From: Rutstroemia sp. NJR-2017a BVV2
Lineage: Eukaryota > Ascomycota > Leotiomycetes > Helotiales > Rutstroemiaceae
Assembly (NCBI GenBank): GCA_002946415.1
Contig: NJPS01000013.1
Location: 558,001 to 622,000, forward strand
Length of the DNA stretch: 64,000 bases
Direction of reading: 5' to 3'
Below are positions 29,357 to 41,175 of this stretch, in pieces. The position numbers and the translations under genes were made by a program. Numbering within the stretch: the stretch's first letter is position 1; every line of letters begins with the position of its first letter. The notes under the pieces were generated by a model that saw only the letters and a program-made list of their open reading frames with translations, ran no database searches and had not been told where the DNA came from.

Positions 29357-30151
29357 ATGGCAGCTCAAGAATACTACAACCCAGGCGTACCAATCTCCTC
29401 CTCGCCTTACCCCGCCGCGCCACTCTCAAATCAATATCATCAAAATCCACAGCATGATCAATACCCGCCATACCCAGGGCAGCCAAACCAGTATAATCCC
29501 CAGCACCAACAGCCACATCATCAGCCATATTGTGCACAGCAGCCCGAACCTTCAAATAACGAGCTAATACACCCCACGCCGGTTCAAAACCAACCATACT
29601 ACAACCCCAACAGCGCGCAAGATCCTTATCGCAATCAGTACCCCGCGCCACCCCCTCAGCCCTACAGCAATCACCCCCCAAACCAACATTTCGGAGCCCA
29701 TCTCCGTCCTCATCGTTCATATTCCGAACCACCAGATCCACAACACTATCCTTCTCACCACGACCATCGCTACCCGCAGCGAAGAGGCCGTTCTTATTCC
29801 CGCTCCTCGTCGAACTCAACATCACGTTCCCCATCCCGTACTCGGGCGCGGAATATACATTCACGGTCGCGATCGCGCCATGCGCGGAAGAAGCATAGTC
29901 ACAAAGACCGAAATACTTTCTTGGGCGCGTTTGGCGGGGGTGCGATCGGGGATTTGATTCTGCCTGGCTTGGGTACGTTGGGGGGAGCGATACTGGGGGG
30001 AGTGGGTGGGAGACATGGGAGTAAGAATCGGGATGGGAAGGGAAATGGGGGGAGGAGTAAGAGTGAGAGAAGGCTGGGGAGATTTAGGAGGAGAACTTAT
30101 GAGGAGGAATGGAGGAGGGGGAAGATTGATAGGGGGGAGATAAGTGAATAA
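29357..30151 (+). CDS. PY-rich protein with RS region and glycine zipper
   Basis: Single exon, 264 aa. Residues 1-115 are rich in Pro, Tyr, Gln and Asn with repeated QPYYNP and HQQPHHQPY type motifs. Residues about 118-185 are an Arg/Ser region (RGRSYSRSSSNSTSRSPSRT). Residues about 193-222 form a glycine-zipper hairpin (FLGAFGGGAIGDLILPGLGT then GGAILGGVGG). The tail is basic. Glycine zippers of this kind can insert in membranes or self-assemble; the N-terminus is expected to be disordered. I have seen similar architecture in other filamentous ascomycetes but no function is assigned. A long open frame on the opposite strand (29355-29864) is a shadow. Confidence 0.8.
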   Translation: MAAQEYYNPGVPISSSPYPAAPLSNQYHQNPQHDQYPPYPGQPNQYNPQHQQPHHQPYCAQQPEPSNNELIHPTPVQNQPYYNPNSAQDPYRNQYPAPPPQPYSNHPPNQHFGAHLRPHRSYSEPPDPQHYPSHHDHRYPQRRGRSYSRSSSNSTSRSPSRTRARNIHSRSRSRHARKKHSHKDRNTFLGAFGGGAIGDLILPGLGTLGGAILGGVGGRHGSKNRDGKGNGGRSKSERRLGRFRRRTYEEEWRRGKIDRGEISE

Positions 30152-30899
30152 TTACTAATTTATTAGTATTTTACTTGTATTTGTTTGCATCTTTGTATCA
30201 GCATCAATCTCAAAATAAAATTTGAAGACAGACAACTATGATAGTTATGTGATGTTCTATTCTACTAATATGGCAAGATCATAAAAAAGACCTGCAGGAT
30301 TAGCTGCGATGGTAATATAGTTAGACTTCCAACGTTTGAATAATGATTCGAATCAGTACACTTGTCAGCTGGTATTTTTCCTGGACCATCCTTCGAAGTA
30401 TTTTCCCACAAAGGTCTAAAACTGGGATGCTCACATCGGAAAGAAGAAAGCTGGAGGTGGAGGCCCAAAGTAAGATGCCTTTACAGAGCTCGATGGTGTC
30501 TACCGTGCTAGAAAGTGTGGGGTAAGGTGTTAGAAACGCGATTAGGGGTTGTAAGCGGGCGTGGCAGGCACGGCAGGCTAGGGGAAAAGTAACATAGTGC
30601 GGGGTAGAGAATTGGAATTGCGCAGGGGGGGAAGAGATCCGATCATCATCTAATGTTCCGCGTTTTACAAGCAGACACGAGTAAACTGAACAGATTTGCG
30701 AGCAGCGGCAGAATCTCATTGGGAGTGGAAGACTAGGCTTGTTAAAAATCCATGAAATTTCTAAATGGAGTTAAGATCTTACACCGCTAGTCTCACCCTT
30801 ATTTTTTCAGCTTTCAGCTCTAAGGTTATAATTTATCGTTGATCGCTTCTTCATATCGTCGCTACCATCTCATCTAAGCATTTTTATTATCGACACGAA
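30152..30899. other. intergenic stretch
   Basis: AT-rich at first (3' region of the PY-rich gene). Open frames at 30321-30719 (-) have no motif. A pyrimidine-rich segment just before 30900 fits a promoter and leader. Confidence 0.4.
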
Positions 30900-32954
30900 A
30901 TGGCGGAAGCTATTGGGTTCGCATCCGCCATCGCTGGTTTGGCTGCGTTTGGTATCCAGATCGTGACAACCTTGAACACATTCGCAACCACGTATTCGAA
31001 TGCAGAGCAGCAGATCAAAGACCTCTCTGCCAGCGTGGCCCTGACCACCTCTATACTTGAATCTATTGGGAAAGAGATCAAGGCATACGAAGATCAGTGC
31101 CAATTGACTGTTGACAAGTATATTGCGGTTAGCGATATGTGTGAGAAGAACTTCCATGCGTTGTGGGTTGCTTTGAAGGTTGTCAAGAAGGAAAAAGGCG
31201 AGAAACCTCAGGTGAAGGCGGAACTAAGGATCGGTGGACGGATGAGCGTATGGGCCAAGATTTCGCATGCCGTGGGCGGGGCAGATGCCCTTAAGGACTT
31301 GGTCTTATCGATTGAGACATCGAAATCTAACCTCCAGCTTCTGCTCAGCTCCTTGCAATTTTCTGTTCTAAGAGGTCTAAGAAAGGGGTATGGTATACCC
31401 TCGTTATGAGTGTCCCTTAGTATATGCCAGGCTGCAGAGGCTAATGCTTATTTAGCAATCTTCTCACGGAGGATCAATCGGATGATTTAAAGCTCTTTAC
31501 TAGCCGTATTCCCGAATTATTTCTGGCACTACAGAAAGCTGGTTTCATAGGAGTTGAAGGGGGAAAGAAAAAGCCGATGGAGAATGCTGAGACAAATTCC
31601 GTCAACCCTAAGGTGCATGATGGCGACGTATCTCTAGCAGCCAGAAATCTGGAGCTTTCTTCGAATAACACTTCTAGCGGTAATAATCAGAATTTACCTC
31701 CTAACATCGACAAAGCAGGGAGACAAGGGGCTACCACCACCTCTACGCAAGTCAAGGAGAATTCCAAAGTCCCAAAACAATCTGAACTTCCCCCCCCACC
31801 CCCTCTCTTCCCTCGATCACCGCCTGAGGGTACCGGAACAGCGGTGACTAAGGAGCTTAATGTCGAAGAAGTTGTTCGGAGCGGAGAAATAGCGATGAGG
31901 TAAGCGGGCTTTTAATATCTGTCTTCCTCGAGATTGTTGAATCTACTGATAACCTTTTCTAAGCTCTCTCGATACCGAAAGCATTTATGAAGGTTGGCTC
32001 ATCAAAACCAAGCCCCGAAAAGATCCAGATCCAGAAGCCGTTATGGCATTTTGTGGGATGCGGTTAAGCATTTACAGGGACTTGCCAAAAAAATCATTTA
32101 AATTAACAAGTGACTATTCGGTCACCCCTTTTTCCAAGGACAAGGAAATGCTCAAAGATAGAGCTAGCTCCTCGAAGACCAAAGTCTTCTCAGCCGCAGT
32201 CGAAGTCAACAATGACAAGAATATGGTTAAGGAGTTACCAAAAAAGGCACAGAGAGAAGTTTTCAAACTACTCAATGACAGAAATCGAAGAGCAAGGCCA
32301 ACTCACGGCTGGAAGATTGCTGCTCTCGTGGAGCAGACTCCTAAACCAAATTTCTGGTCTCCTCCATGGAAGAGCAGGTCTCCTACAAGATGGCTGCTAA
32401 TCATTCGTGGAGCTGTCGTTGAACCACATTTGGAAATCCGTCGTAAGCGCAATATGGCTCTTCCTCGTCGATATGACGATCCGTGGCGAAAAGCTCCAGC
32501 TTCACAGTCTTCGACTGATTCCGATAGTGAGGATTATTTGACTGGTTCAGACAGCGATGACTCTTCCTCTTCTGCTTCTTCCAAGTCAATTGGATTCAGG
32601 GCCAGGTACCGGGGAAAAGCTTCACGTTTTGCGCATCGGCGGGAAATGAGGGGAGGTATTCCGAGGCGGATGCATGCGAGTTCTAGAGAGCCTTCGGAGA
32701 GGGGAAGTATTTATCAAAAGCCGGTACTTTTTGGAGATATCAGGAGACCGAAACCTGCAAACTCTAGAGAGAGGCCAAGTATTGAATCTCAAAGTATGGT
32801 AACTCCTGGAAGCGCAAGTATTGAATCTCAACACGTGGAAGGTATTCACGATGAGGAGGTAGAGATTATCGACGATGAAGAGGTGGAGAGGTTGATGGAT
32901 CAGTACTTAGCATCCTTCACGAAAGATGACGGGGAGAAGATAGAGGAGGAATAG
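30900..32954 (+). CDS. protein with fungal STAND-type N-terminal domain and disordered tail
   Basis: Exons 30900-31387, 31456-31899 and 31964-32954; introns GTATGG...TTTAG and GTAAGC...CTAAG; the frame closes to 640 aa. Residues 1-150 (MAEAIGFASAIAGLAAFGIQ, ADALKDLVLSIETSKSNLQL) are an alpha-helical domain of the kind found at the N-terminus of fungal NLR-like STAND proteins (Helo-like or 'fungal_N'). There is no NACHT or kinase domain behind it. The middle (about 190-310) is low-complexity with a PPPPPLFP run. A compact segment at about 315-465 follows (SIYEGWLIKTK; THGWKIAALVE). The end is Ser/Asp- and Arg-rich and finishes acidic. This solo-domain layout is common in ascomycetes; function unknown, perhaps signalling. 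Confidence 0.8.
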
Positions 32955-35870
32955 AGAAAGGAAAACTCTATCTGAATTACGAGATACATAGAGCAAGGTT
33001 TAAATGGCTGTAGATGGAGGTTCCTAATATTGTGTCAGGTATTTCGATGTAGTAGTCCAAATTTTTCACAGAGGCTCTCGGGGGTTTTGCGGACTGGGCG
33101 CGCGAAATGGGTGGCGGGTTTTCGAGTCTGATGAATACGGAAGGGGATTGGGATTTGTGAGGTGCGCGGTGTGGTATGGGTTCGTCGTTGGCAGTCGCGA
33201 TAGGGAAATCATATCCACTGTAAATTCACCCTCTGTTACCCTGCTAGGACCAACCGCAAGACCATTATTTGAAGAGGTAGAGAAGGTAGCAGGATTATGT
33301 ACTCGTTAATGGCTGAGAGCATAAATCTGATCCTTGGGATTGGGCATGATGGATATGGCTCAGGGATCTTTCGTTATCGGCAAAATGGGTGGGCGAAGAT
33401 GGAGGGCTTTAATAAAGATGGCAAGACCTATTAGCAACTTTGCAAGTTACGAATTCTTCTGATCTATTCACTTCATCCTGCTGATTTGTGGCTGTTAGCA
33501 GTTTTAAGAACGGTTAAAAAGAGACACTTGCCGATGATCAGAAGGGGTGAGGTTTACTTCGGCTTCGGAATTTAGCAAGCCACATCTCCTTTCATTAAAA
33601 TGCCTCTGCTTGACCCGAAAGTGTTTGCTGTTTGCTGCTTGCTACTGTGAAAGCCCGGACGGATTCAAGCAGTTGATCTAGGGAATTTCCAGGTTTTGAT
33701 CGTCTTCCAAGGCCTCGCAGCCCTGCCGCAGACGCAATCGCATGTATACAACTCGTGACAATACTAGTTCTACACAGGTTACACTTGTAAAGAACCATAC
33801 AATCTCTTGAAAAGCTTCAAAGACCACCTGCTGTAGTACAACTCCTTGATCGACGCTGCCATATTGCTCTTAGTTGGTTGTTTTTAGGATGTGTGCATCG
33901 GCCTCCTCTTCACCAAGTGCACCCAATTGCTTGATATGAGCCACTTCTGATTAATGAATATCATATCAGAAAAAATTGAGAGTAAATTGTGCCACAGAAT
34001 TCTAATATCCGGTGTTATGCGCATCGATGCATAGCCAGTGTTGGTTCTCTCATTATTTGGTAGGTAGCGGTAGTGTGGGAAACTCCTGGAAGATTTATTC
34101 CGCGAACTTGTAATGTTTCTTGTGGTTAAATGTCGACGATAGTCCTAATTAATCAGCCTCAGTAATTTGTCGATGAAGGGCTTCGAAACTGAAAACTTCA
34201 AAGCTGCCGTTTCTTCTCTTGGTGGCGTGCCGGCGGTTTGTCGTCGTTTCTTCAGAAATCGCCGGTTCTCATCCCATCTTCGACGAGTTTTTGAAGGAAT
34301 GTCTTTCTTTTTGCTCGTTGTCAGTGTACCTCCGTTAGAGAAACAGTTGAGAATATGATGATTGCTGGACGTACAGTAGAGACTAGTCGTGAGCCAGCGG
34401 TCAAGGTGTAGCTCAAGATAGTGCTATGATCGAATTTCCGAGGTGCACGAGAATGAGATATTCTATATTTATTTCGAGGTATACTTGGTAGATAGCACGG
34501 AAGATATTTAACAGGAATAATTGAAATAGAGGCTAACGCGAATTAGCCGCGCAATACGTAAGTTGGCGCCAGTATCTGGGAAATGTGGTGATCCGGTTCA
34601 CCTTTGAGTTTTCAACTTTCGCGTGAAGATATTGTGAACAACCATGCCCTCAAATTCACTTTCAAACCCAGCCTTGTGCTCTGATACAAAACAATGAGAG
34701 TAGTTGCGAACATTTTTCCTTCCATTCTCTGCATCTGGATAATCCGTAAGATCTTTTGTCCGCTGCTGAATGTGTCATGTTATCTTCTAATTTGCCTATC
34801 TTGCTTCTCGACCAGGTCTCTCTCTCAATCACTCTCAGCTCTTCTTCCATTTCGACCAATATCTATCTTACACACAGCTTTTCTATCAAACCTCGTATCG
34901 ATTTGGGACAATCAATGGTCTAGTACCGAATCGGTGGACTATTTGGCGTCGACCAAACCACGCTGATGGTGAAGTGGTTCAGGATACTTCTCGCCACGTC
35001 TTGTCTGTCAACTTTTGAAATCGACTTTTCCACACAAAACACAAGCTTTCAAGCTCTTCATTCAGAACACTTGTTCAGTATTCAACCATTCGCTCCGTAT
35101 CCGAGCTTCGTTTCTAAACTGCTCCATACCAGCTGCTTCACCAGATGTTCTGCTTTTTTCGAACCTCTCGACCGAACTCTGAGACGCGAGCAGCTCGATA
35201 CAAATCTCAAGCTTAGCTGCGCCACAGCGTAGGACTCCAGCCCGGTCTTAACATCAGCACAAGCAACAACGGCTTGATTCTGAATGGCAGTGGCAATCTT
35301 TCCACCTAACGTCTACCAAAGCCGTGATTGCGACCGTGAATCACCGTCATTTGCCCCACACAAGCTTCTTAGCTAACATGTCTGAAGCTCCTCCGCAAAT
35401 TTCATCCCAAACTTCAGGGCACATACCATCCCAAGTTTCAGGATATCGACGCCACGCTACGGAGCATATCTATCCTAAACTTCTGGGAAAGTCTCACCCA
35501 ATCTCCCGGAATCCTTTACACATCCCACCGCATGCTCTCTCGAACGTCTCATTGCAGACGGCTTGGCACACTTCGTCTTAAGTCCCCTCCGAAACTTCAG
35601 TACTGACTGAGAAGGGGTCCATTCTCGCTCCATCTCAACTACGACAACCGCAATCGCAATTATAACCTGGACTTCAACCACAGGTCCGAATCATCCCCTT
35701 GAAGCAAAGTCTCAAATCAATAATTCTTTACGGAGGTCCACTTCACCAGTATACTGAAACCTGGAAGGGAATCTAGAAAGTTCAAGGACGACGAATGAAG
35801 AGATTCTATCGACTTCGGTGATCACTCCTGCCTGAAAGAATGGAGTTAGGGAATCAGACTACTTGCCCAA
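32955..35870. other. long gene-poor stretch
   Basis: No supported gene. Frames such as 34694-34966, 34966-35232 and 35324-35581 (+) are short and Ser/Leu/Pro-rich, and read out pyrimidine-rich DNA. Short direct iterations of tcccaa(a/g)(c/t)ttcagg occur at 35405-35445. No repeats with clear ends, no tRNA. Confidence 0.35.
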
Positions 35871-37140
35871 GTGGAAAGAGCTGACCTTGTTCTTACCCAA
35901 AGCTATGGTCACACAAGTCTTCGATGCCCACGAGGAGCTTCCATAAAAACCGGTTCTGCGTCGATGCTTAGCGGTCGCTCGAGCAAGCCTTTCATCTCAA
36001 TATTAATCATATATCCCATTCTGCTTCTAGCACAGATACTTATATCTATGCCACATACGACAGGTGGATCCAAATTCAACCGGCGCTCTAGCATCACCAA
36101 GCGAGAGGCGGATGCATCGAACCGAAATGCATATACCATGTTATTTTGATGGGACAGGCAAGGAGACACACTTGCTACTCTGCTTACAGACTCCGAGCTC
36201 TATCGTACCTTGACAGTGACCAAGAAATGTGCTCGGGAAAATACTCTGCAGATGTTGTGAGAGTATAGCTGCACAGCGACACTGCAGCACAACACGCACA
36301 GCATACACTGACCTGAGTTCTGAGCCGTGGTTCAAAAGAACCTACTATATCACCAAGCGAGCACTTCGCCCAGATACTTCAGATCCGAATTTCCCACCTG
36401 AGGTACTCTCATCCAATCTGGTCCAGCAATCATACCAGCGCAACTGCACGGCATTGAACAACACTCCGGAGCGGGCATTCAATTTCTCTGGCGCGCTCAA
36501 AGCCATCCTAGAGGGCTCGTTTTCTCACCGGGAAAGATGCCAGCGTCGACTTCTGTTGGATCATCTCAAATATTTGGCCTTTCTTGAGCTTTGCTTTCAT
36601 CCGATTTGGGGCGGACTTTTCTACGGACGAGAGGCTCTCTGCCTCTCCAAGGCAAAATACAAGCCTATATGAGACAATATGCTGTATCTGGTTACTGCCG
36701 TCAACGGGCGTCTCAGATAATCTCAGACATCGTAAGCTTTCCATTGTCCAAATCTCTTTTGGGTGTTGTTGGCCTGTCGTTTCCGCACCGGGGAGTCTGG
36801 GCACAAAAAGCTTTAGCAGCGAGGTTTTGAACGAATGCACAAGGACAACAAGATCTCATGTACCTTACCGATATGCACAGCAAACGGAGACTCGCCTGAG
36901 AAATGCACACAATCGCATGCAACTCATCTGAGGCCTTGAAGCAATTGCTCACGATCATCCCCGAGCGACCGTCGCCATGTCAGAATATCGGAACTTATCG
37001 TGCGTCCGAAGAAATCCCGAGCCCGAATTCGCCGCGAAAATTCTCAGCTCGAAATTCACTCCCAAATTGCTATCGCGTATCACTCAGGAAGGCTCGATTG
37101 AAGTACTCGACGAGGATGCCATTTCAAGCATGATGCTCTG
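35871..37140 (+). other. possible decayed coding sequence, family unknown
   Basis: Three stretches in different plus-strand frames look more protein-like than the surroundings: 36300-36672 (SSEPWFKRTYYITKRALRPD ... LILEGSF-like and LDHLKYLAFLELCFHPIWGG), 36584-36931, and about 36940-37133 (EYRNLSCVRRNPEPEFAAKI, SKFTPKLLSRITQEGSIEVL). No start, splice logic or family could be established. It may be an old pseudogene with frameshifts, or chance. Confidence 0.2.
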
Positions 37141-37529
37141 ACAGGTATGGGTGAAGATAGTCAAAGTTAGACGGTCGTACCACAGGGATGATAGGTGTGG
37201 GCCATCCGCTATCCGAGCACGCCACGAACGCCTAACCCACCTAGCCTTTTTCATTCGCTCGTTAACGAAAACGGTTGCTTCGAATTCGAGTTTGTATGCA
37301 ATGGTTCCTCGAAGCCTGCATCAAAGATCTCAACTCAAGGAATTTGCAAAAACCAAGTGTTGAAAAAAGGGGGGGATAACATTGTCACAAGAGGCAAACA
37401 ATAGGAGCAACGCCTCCCTCCCGACTGCACACCTCTCACATCCATCCCGCCCTCCCAGGAAAGCCTCCTCCCCATCCAAACAACAGAATAGTCGTCCTCC
37501 TCGACGCAAAACGAAAGAGTAAAAAGAAA

Positions 37530-37637
37530 TGGTCACTACGAGGGTCGAACTCGCGACCTTGGCGTTATCCTGCTGGAGTAGCAGAGCTACCAGCATTGAT
37601 ATTAGCACCACGCTCTAACCAACTGAGCTAAGCGACC
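37530..37637 (-). tRNA. tRNA-Ile(AAT) with 34-nt intron
   Basis: On the minus strand: acceptor GGTCGCT/AGTGACC, T8-A9, D arm GCTCAGTTGGTTAGAGC, anticodon stem TGGTG/CGCCA, loop CTAATA...A with anticodon AAT, variable loop AGGTC, T arm GCGAG-TTCGACC-CTCGT and discriminator A. The loop is interrupted after position 37 by 34 nt (starting TCAATGCTGG), the normal place for nuclear tRNA introns. All stems pair, with G-T pairs in the acceptor and anticodon stems. It decodes Ile ATT/ATC after A34 deamination. Confidence 0.95.
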
Positions 37638-38266
37638 GGTTATTGGTTGTTGTTGTTGTTCTTGTTGGAGAAATGTTTGTTAATTAGTAATATGTTTAAT
37701 GCGAAATGATTAGATTTCGTAATGGGTCGAAAAAGTTCGGGATTGCGAGTGGGGCATCTTGTGCGCTCGGACAATCATAAGATGAGGGGCGAGGGGCGGA
37801 GGGGTTGCATGATGTGCACTGTGGCATAGAAGGGTTTTAAGTTAGTTAAGGGAGAGGTGTATAGAAGGAGAAGGATCTCAGGTTGATCATAGATAGCAGA
37901 TAACATTAAAGTTTTATCTGTATATCCCAAGTATTTCTACTTCCAACACAGCATGGGACCCTGAGAGATACTACGCTGCACGGTGCTTAGAACACTATAG
38001 TTCACGAAACAGCTGCAAAGGGAGATCTCAGAAGACGTCCTATCATATATACAAATGAGCTTCGCAGCATAACTGAGGTAGTGGATTTCAATAGTATATC
38101 TAATCCGATGTTAGGACAAAAAAGAAAAGAAAAGAAAGCAGTAAATTGGAAACTTAACCGGGTTCGGCAAACAGTGCTTTGATTAAGATCGATCATACAA
38201 TATAGCATAACAATAGCTGCATTATCTACATCTCCACCCTACGGAATCACAGTACAACATACCACC
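37638..38266. other. intergenic stretch
   Basis: No gene seen. It starts with a gttgttgttgttcttgttgg iteration beside the tRNA and ends in the 3' region of the flavin monooxygenase gene. Confidence 0.4.
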
Positions 38267-40270
38267 CTACAAATCTCCATACGCACAAACCCCCTCCACC
38301 AAACCCTTAACCAACAACCCCAACCTCCTACTCCCCCACCTACAAAGCGCCAAATTCCCTCCCGCAAACCAAAACCCCTCATGGCCCGTCTTCCTCCACG
38401 TCCCCCTAACCTCGCCCTCTGCATCAAATCCCCAGACATCACCGACCCTCTCCGCGACCTCATCTCCAAAAATCTTCCTACACTGCGTTCGCATATTCAA
38501 GTACCCTGTCGCGAAAACAATCTCGTCCGCTTCCACGACCTCTCCATCTGCGAATTTGATGCCGTTTTCGAGGACTTCTGTGATTTCCTGCCCCTGTTTG
38601 ACGCGAACCTTGCCATCGATGATGAGTTGCGAGCACCCGACGTCGAGATAGTATCCACCACCGCGCTGGAGGTATTTAATCCAGAGACCAGCGCCATCTG
38701 GGCCTTTGTCGAGTTTGAAACCGGCTTTTTGGAGCCCAGTCAGTAATTTCTCATCGACCTTTTTCAAAGTCTCCGTTTTTGCTACATTTAGTTTCTTCAA
38801 CACGGGATTCGGAATGCTGTGGAATAACATATCGGCATCGTGAGTGGGGATGCCGTTTTCGCCGTACAGCTCTGCGAGATCGTCGGCGCTGGTTTCGGAT
38901 GAGACGACGTAGGTTGAGGAACGCTGGACGATGGTTACGTTATAGCCGTTTTCATAGAAGGTTTGGGCGATGTCGTGGCCGGAGTTGCAGCAGCCTACCA
39001 CAATGGCTTTTTTATTTTGGCCGTGGGATGGGGTGGCGCCGGTGAATTTGGAAGAGTGCACGAGACGGGTGCCTTTGAAATTATCGAGACCCTTGATATG
39101 GGAAGGGAAGTTAGGTTCACCGCTTGCACCGGTCGCTTGGACGACGTGCTGTGATATGTTAGTAATTGTATCGATATAAAACAATGTAGATATACCTTCG
39201 GATGTACAATTCTCGTCTCCATTTTCCCATCTCTCATACGTTCCAACGTCACCGTCCATTGCTTCTTCTCATCACTCCATTCGGATTTCGAAATAGTAGT
39301 ACGAGTCCAAGCATTCAATTCCAACAAATTAACATAGGCTTCAAACCAATCCCCCAATTTATCCTTCGGAGTGAAGACCGGCCAATTTTCAGGGAATGGC
39401 AAATATGGAAGATGATCGAACCAAACGGGGTCATGAAGAACTAATTGGTGATACCTTGTGCGCCAGTTATCTCCAATTCTTTCTTCTCGGTCGACAATAA
39501 GTGATTTAACACCAAGCATTTTTAACCGTGCGGCGACTGTGAGACCAGCTTGTCCGGCACCTATTCACTATTAGCTTCTCAAATCCACGGGTACCGTATC
39601 TATGGGGAAACATACCAAGAATCAAAACCGTCGGCTCAACACCATCCTCCATCTCCCTCTCCTCCCTCCTCCTATCCGCCCAATTCCTCTTATCCGTTCT
39701 CTCCCCATGCACAACCCCATACGGTCTCCTCTTCCCAATACTCTCCTCATATCCCTTCATTTCCTCCAAAACCGTATACAGCGTAAAACATTTCCACTCC
39801 CCATCATACACCAATCTCACCACTCCCTTCCCCCTCCCCACATCCGTCTCCACATCCAAAAACGCCTGCACAACATTTGTCTTCCCATCATTACCCACCG
39901 CCGTCGCTTTCGGACTCCTCAACTCCGAACTCGTGTCCAAAGACAGCGAATGCAGTCGCGAGCCATTTGTTTTGGAAATCAGATCGTGGATCTTGTCCGG
40001 ACCGTGCAGAGTGTGGAAGTCCCACGTCAGGCATAGTTGATCGCGCCAGTATGATTCTTGGCAGAAAAGAGTCTTTAATGAAGAGGCATCTGCGGACCTG
40101 ATTGTTTTGTTGAAGCGGGATATATAATCTGATGCGATGGCTTTTGGGTCGATAGATTTTGGGAGGGAAGAGAAAGGGAGATTGGCTAGACGGAGGGGAA
40201 AGGAGCCGGGTTCAACGCGGTCGGAGGAGGGGATGTCCGAGAGAGGGGTTTGGATCTCGATGCTGCCCAT
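38267..40270 (-). CDS. flavin-dependent monooxygenase (FMO-like), three exons
   Basis: Exons 39616-40270, 39196-39560 and 38267-39148; introns GTATGT...AATAG and GTATAT...CACAG; the frame closes to 633 aa. Residues 1-200 form an NTF2/SnoaL-like front domain (YISRFNKTIRSADASSLKTL, FHTLHGPDKIHDLI). The FAD Rossmann motif spans intron 1 (VLILGAGQAGLTVAARL). Then come RIGDNWRTRYHQLVLHDP, the NADPH Rossmann motif KKAIVVGCCNSGHDIAQTF, and FATGYLNMR near the C-terminus. The layout matches fungal FMO-type N- or S-oxygenases and YUCCA-like proteins. Likely cytosolic: no signal or anchor. Substrate unknown. It stands alone, with no other metabolic gene beside it. Confidence 0.87.
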
Positions 40271-41175
40271 TGTGAAGTTTAGAATTGAATTGATATTATG
40301 AAGAATTGTAGGATGTATTTAATTGTGCAATGAACGTACCTCAAGAATGCGAAATCCCTTCTTTATATAACCAGCACCAGCACCCCACCACCACTACCCT
40401 CAAGGAAAGTCAGCCGATGCGCCATCTTTGAAATGAAACGTAAAGCTTCTGCCAATTTTGCCGCCATCAGCACCGGTGTTGTCGCATAATGAACAGTTCT
40501 CGGAAATAGTTGAAGGGAACTATTCCCAGAATCGTAATCCGGGGCAAATCACCCCGCACTTGCTAGTGTCGGCAAACCTTCCTCGACAACAAAATTACGC
40601 CAGCACGACAGCATTGCTAGATTGCTTTGATATTGTTGCCAGATATTTCAATGCATGATTCGATCTTCAGCAGCTAATTGCATGGAATGAAATGGAAAGA
40701 TGATTCCATGTTTCCGAAAAAATCCATTTGACCGTCAGGCAGGGCGGAATAGCAATGCAGCACTATGTTATGCAAACGGCATGAAGTGTGAAAGTCTGTT
40801 GATCACCCGGCGCTGCTCCATAGAGTTGTCAAGCATACTTGAATCGTATTTTCTTAACAGGATAGATGCGATGGCGTGTTAAAGTTGTTGTGATAGCTGA
40901 AAGTAGATGAGAGCGAGGAGATATCACCTGTATATACTAGGATTATGAACAGCAGCAATCACAATTCGAAAAACATTGATTCGATCAATCATTTTCTTGA
41001 TCTAGATATTGTATAACCGTTTAGAATCCCAGGCCCTTGTATTATACACCCAACGCCTCATTGCTTCATCCCTCCTCACAACCCCATTCCATTCCATCTC
41101 AATCCATCTCAGCCTATTTTTAGCCCATGTTTCCTCATCTACACTCCAGCATCACATCGTATCCACTACAATGAC
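40271..41175. other. intergenic stretch
   Basis: Promoter side of the flavin monooxygenase gene (tatataacc at about 40363) and 3' side of the secreted-protein gene. Open frames at 40458-40882 have no motif. Confidence 0.4.

Noticed and set aside
29355..29864. 169-codon minus-strand frame
   Set aside because: Antisense shadow of the PY-rich gene; the plus strand explains the region fully.
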